From the NCBI GenBank assembly GCA_030622755.1, contig JAUXFT010000014.1:1-36091 (forward strand): a stretch of DNA of 36,091 nt. The letters are read 5' to 3'. The position numbers and the translations under genes are program-made. Below are positions 34,938 to 36,091 of this stretch, one piece after another. This DNA comes from Aestuariirhabdus sp. (GTDB lineage Bacteria > Pseudomonadota > Gammaproteobacteria > Pseudomonadales > Aestuariirhabdaceae). Position 1 is the first letter of the stretch. The number at the start of each line of letters is the position of its first letter. A model generated the notes under the pieces. It worked only from the letters and a program-made list of their open reading frames with translations. It made no database searches and was not told where the DNA came from.

Positions 34938-35018
34938 GTATTGAAGGTATTGAAGGTATTGAAGGTATTGAAGGTATTGAAGGTATTGAAGGTGTTGAAG
35001 GTGTTGAAGGTGTTGAGA
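34938..35018. repeat. 9-bp minisatellite, nine units, upstream of hipBA
   Basis: Six perfect GTATTGAAG units (34938-34991) are followed by two GTGTTGAAG units and one degenerate copy. Because the unit is a multiple of three, it reads as repeating Ile/Val-Glu-Gly on plus. The array begins 11 bases upstream of the putative hipBA -10 element, so a -35 hexamer at normal spacing would fall inside it. Confidence 0.9.
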
Positions 35019-35407
35019 AGTTCGTAGCCACGCCAGAGGGTTTGGGCTGCCAGGGAAGAGGTGAGCATAGTCGAATTGCCCTGGCAATATGCGGGCTTCA
35101 ACAATCGATAGCAGTTTGCTCACCTTACGGCGGTTGGGCGGGGCTGCGGGCAGCGCGGTTTGTTCCCGGCAGCGTATCCCGAGATAGCATGGATACCGAG
35201 GTGGGCGGCATACTCCGCGATCGCAGACTCAAGAAAAGTTTTTGGCCGTCGTCGGTGATTTGATCTGAGCTTGACCGAATTATGATTGGTTAGGATAAGC
35301 CCAATTTAAGGGGTGCTGAGATGTGTTGTTGGTGAACAATAAAGTTATTAACTAAGCAATTAGAGTGGTTAACAAAGAGCGAGGTGAAGCTTGCGTCAGG
35401 GTACTGT
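35019..35407. other. Intergenic region between hipBA and the second toxin-antitoxin pair
   Basis: The left part (to about 35270) looks different in composition, more GC-rich than its neighbours, and stays open in more than one frame on minus, for example ESAIAEYAAHLGIHAISGYAAG and SKLLSIVEARILPGQFDYA. I do not recognise a family and there are interrupting stops, so it may be an unidentified gene remnant. The right part is plain AT-rich sequence with the promoter of the next pair. Confidence 0.4.
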
Positions 35408-35441
35408 AAAGACCTATAATACGTACTCTTAAACGGTCTTT
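35408..35441 (+). promoter_or_regulatory. Promoter and flanking dyad of the Phd/RelE-type pair
   Basis: A perfect TATAAT (35415-35420) lies 33 bases before the antitoxin ATG, with TTGCGT (35391-35396) 18 bases upstream as a weak -35. The -10 is bracketed by a perfect inverted repeat AAAGACC (35408-35414) and GGTCTTT (35435-35441). This is the expected place for autorepression by the antitoxin or its complex. Confidence 0.55.
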
Positions 35442-35453
35442 TCAGGTGGCATA

Positions 35454-35708
35454 ATGATTTCTACACATCCCATACTAGCTGACATCAGCGCGGGTATTTC
35501 AGAGCTGAAGAAAAACCCTATGTCCGTTGTAGAACAGGGTGAGGGTGCACCCGTTGCGATCCTTAACCGTAATGAACCAGTGTTTTACGCTGTACCTGCG
35601 GCGGCTTATGAGGCTTTAATTGATAAGCTGGAGGATATTGAGTTGGCCGAGATTGTTAAGACTCGACTTGACCAGCCTGAAATAGAGGTGTCTTTGCATG
35701 ATCTATAG
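35454..35708 (+). CDS. Phd/YefM-family antitoxin
   Basis: An 84-residue antitoxin. The N-terminal Phd/YefM fold begins ADISAGISELKKNPMSVVEQGEGAPVAILNRNEPVFYAVP (about 9-48), a DNA-binding dimer module, followed by a helical, acidic toxin-binding tail (LEDIELAEIVKTRLDQPEIEV). AGGTGG precedes ATG 35454. It overlaps the toxin gene by 11 bases, so the two are co-translated. It should neutralise the toxin and repress the promoter just upstream. Confidence 0.92.
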   Translation: MISTHPILADISAGISELKKNPMSVVEQGEGAPVAILNRNEPVFYAVPAAAYEALIDKLEDIELAEIVKTRLDQPEIEVSLHDL

Positions 35709-35982
35709 GCTGCTATTTCGAGTAGCAGCAAAAAAGGAGTGGGATAAGCTGGATACTGGAATTAAGGCTCGGTTTAAGAAAAAACTAACCGAGCGCTTAA
35801 AGACTCCCCGTGTCGAAAGCTCCAGACTTAGTGGCATGAAAGATTGTTACAAAATCAAATTGCGTAGCGTGGGCTACCGGTTGGTTTATCAGGTTCGTGA
35901 TGATGAGCTTGTGGTTTCCGTTGTTGCAGTTGGCAAACGTGAGCGAAACGCTATCTACAACGCCGCCGTAAAGCGTATTTGA
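35698..35982 (+). CDS. RelE/ParE-superfamily toxin
   Basis: A 94-residue toxin of the RelE type. The pattern FRVAAKKEWDKLD, IKARFKKKLTERLKTPRVESSRLSG, CYKIKLRSVGYRLVYQVRDDELVVSVVAVGKRER is that of ribosome-dependent mRNA interferases such as RelE: a basic helix pair, then strands with the KLRSVGYRLVY core. Conserved basic residues needed for catalysis (the Lys/Arg of helix 3, Arg in GYRLVY and KRER) are present. It follows its antitoxin with an 11-base overlap. Whether it cuts mRNA or acts on gyrase like ParE cannot be decided here. Confidence 0.92.
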   Translation: MIYRLLFRVAAKKEWDKLDTGIKARFKKKLTERLKTPRVESSRLSGMKDCYKIKLRSVGYRLVYQVRDDELVVSVVAVGKRERNAIYNAAVKRI

Positions 35983-36031
35983 AGTTTTGTTCAGAGATTC
36001 TCTAATCTATTGCGCAATCGCAGAAAATTTC

Positions 36032-36078
36032 GAATAGGCCATGAATAGGCCATGGGGTCAGGTCTTGTTTTTTGCATA
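36032..36078. repeat. 11-bp direct repeat and possible dispersed-repeat sequence at the right edge
   Basis: GAATAGGCCAT occurs twice head to tail (36032-36042, 36043-36053), followed by GGGGTCAGGTCTTG and a T-run. The GGGGTCAGGTCTTG word resembles sequence I have seen next to IS200-like (REP-associated) transposase genes, but this is from memory and the element, if any, lies beyond the window. Confidence 0.4.
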
Positions 36079-36091
36079 AAGTAATTTAGCC

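Noticed and set aside
34938-35018. CRISPR array
   Set aside because: Units are only 9 bp with no spacers, and no cas gene is present; it is a minisatellite.
34934-35263. Plus-strand frame encoding repeated Ile-Glu-Gly as a repeat protein
   Set aside because: The frame is open because the 9-bp unit is a multiple of three. The downstream part has no recognisable domain and there is no ribosome binding site.
1-36091. tRNA or rRNA genes
   Set aside because: No cloverleaf with a GGTTCGA-type T-loop and matched acceptor stem, and no rRNA-like stretch, was found by eye; a covariance scan would be the decisive test.

Overview
The window reads as chromosomal DNA from a lipid-storing, probably marine or environmental Gammaproteobacterium. 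Supporting this are a monomeric NADP isocitrate dehydrogenase, an RhlE helicase, a wax ester synthase/DGAT, two PhaF/PhaI-type phasins, a DUF3336 patatin lipase and a complete pqi (MCE) operon. No species is assigned. No rRNA, tRNA or CRISPR array was found.

Layout. 1-5.5 kb: repeats, a symporter fused to a periplasmic binding domain (minus), rhlE (plus) and a membrane-anchored HSL-type esterase (minus). 5.8-8.6 kb: a fatty-acyl-CoA cluster on plus (MaoC hydratase, short-chain dehydrogenase, thiolase), in which the dehydrogenase is a multiply broken pseudogene. 9.1-11.4 kb: icd (minus) behind a bidirectional terminator, with hairpins in its leader. 12.4-20.3 kb: a storage-lipid block, mostly minus: glutathione transferase, a PHA-granule-family protein (plus), TetR regulator, two tandem phasins with matching 40-bp promoter elements, patatin lipase, WS/DGAT with a Lys/Ala/Pro-rich tail, and a second HSL-type hydrolase. 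21-23.5 kb: thiolase and acyl-CoA dehydrogenase (plus). 23.7-27.3 kb: pqiA (split into two genes), pqiB and pqiC. 27.5 kb: msrB.

From about 27.8 kb to the right edge the window looks like accessory DNA around one housekeeping gene. It holds a decayed SdiA-regulated-domain gene, an ArsR regulator in AT-rich DNA, an orphan ParA beside a long inverted repeat, a DUF1214 fragment missing its N-terminal half, gnd, a hipBA module whose promoter abuts a 9-bp minisatellite, and a Phd/RelE-type toxin-antitoxin pair.

How the genes fit together. The esterases, patatin, thiolases, hydratase and acyl-CoA dehydrogenase make and break acyl-CoA. WS/DGAT would turn acyl-CoA into wax ester or triacylglycerol. 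The phasins would coat the inclusions, and the DNA-binding-like tail on WS/DGAT could tie inclusions to the nucleoid. No PHA synthase gene is present here, so whether the phasins coat PHA or neutral-lipid bodies is open. The strongest observations are the shared phasin promoter element, the PhaF-like WS/DGAT tail, the two reconstructed pseudogenes, and the minisatellite at the hipBA promoter.
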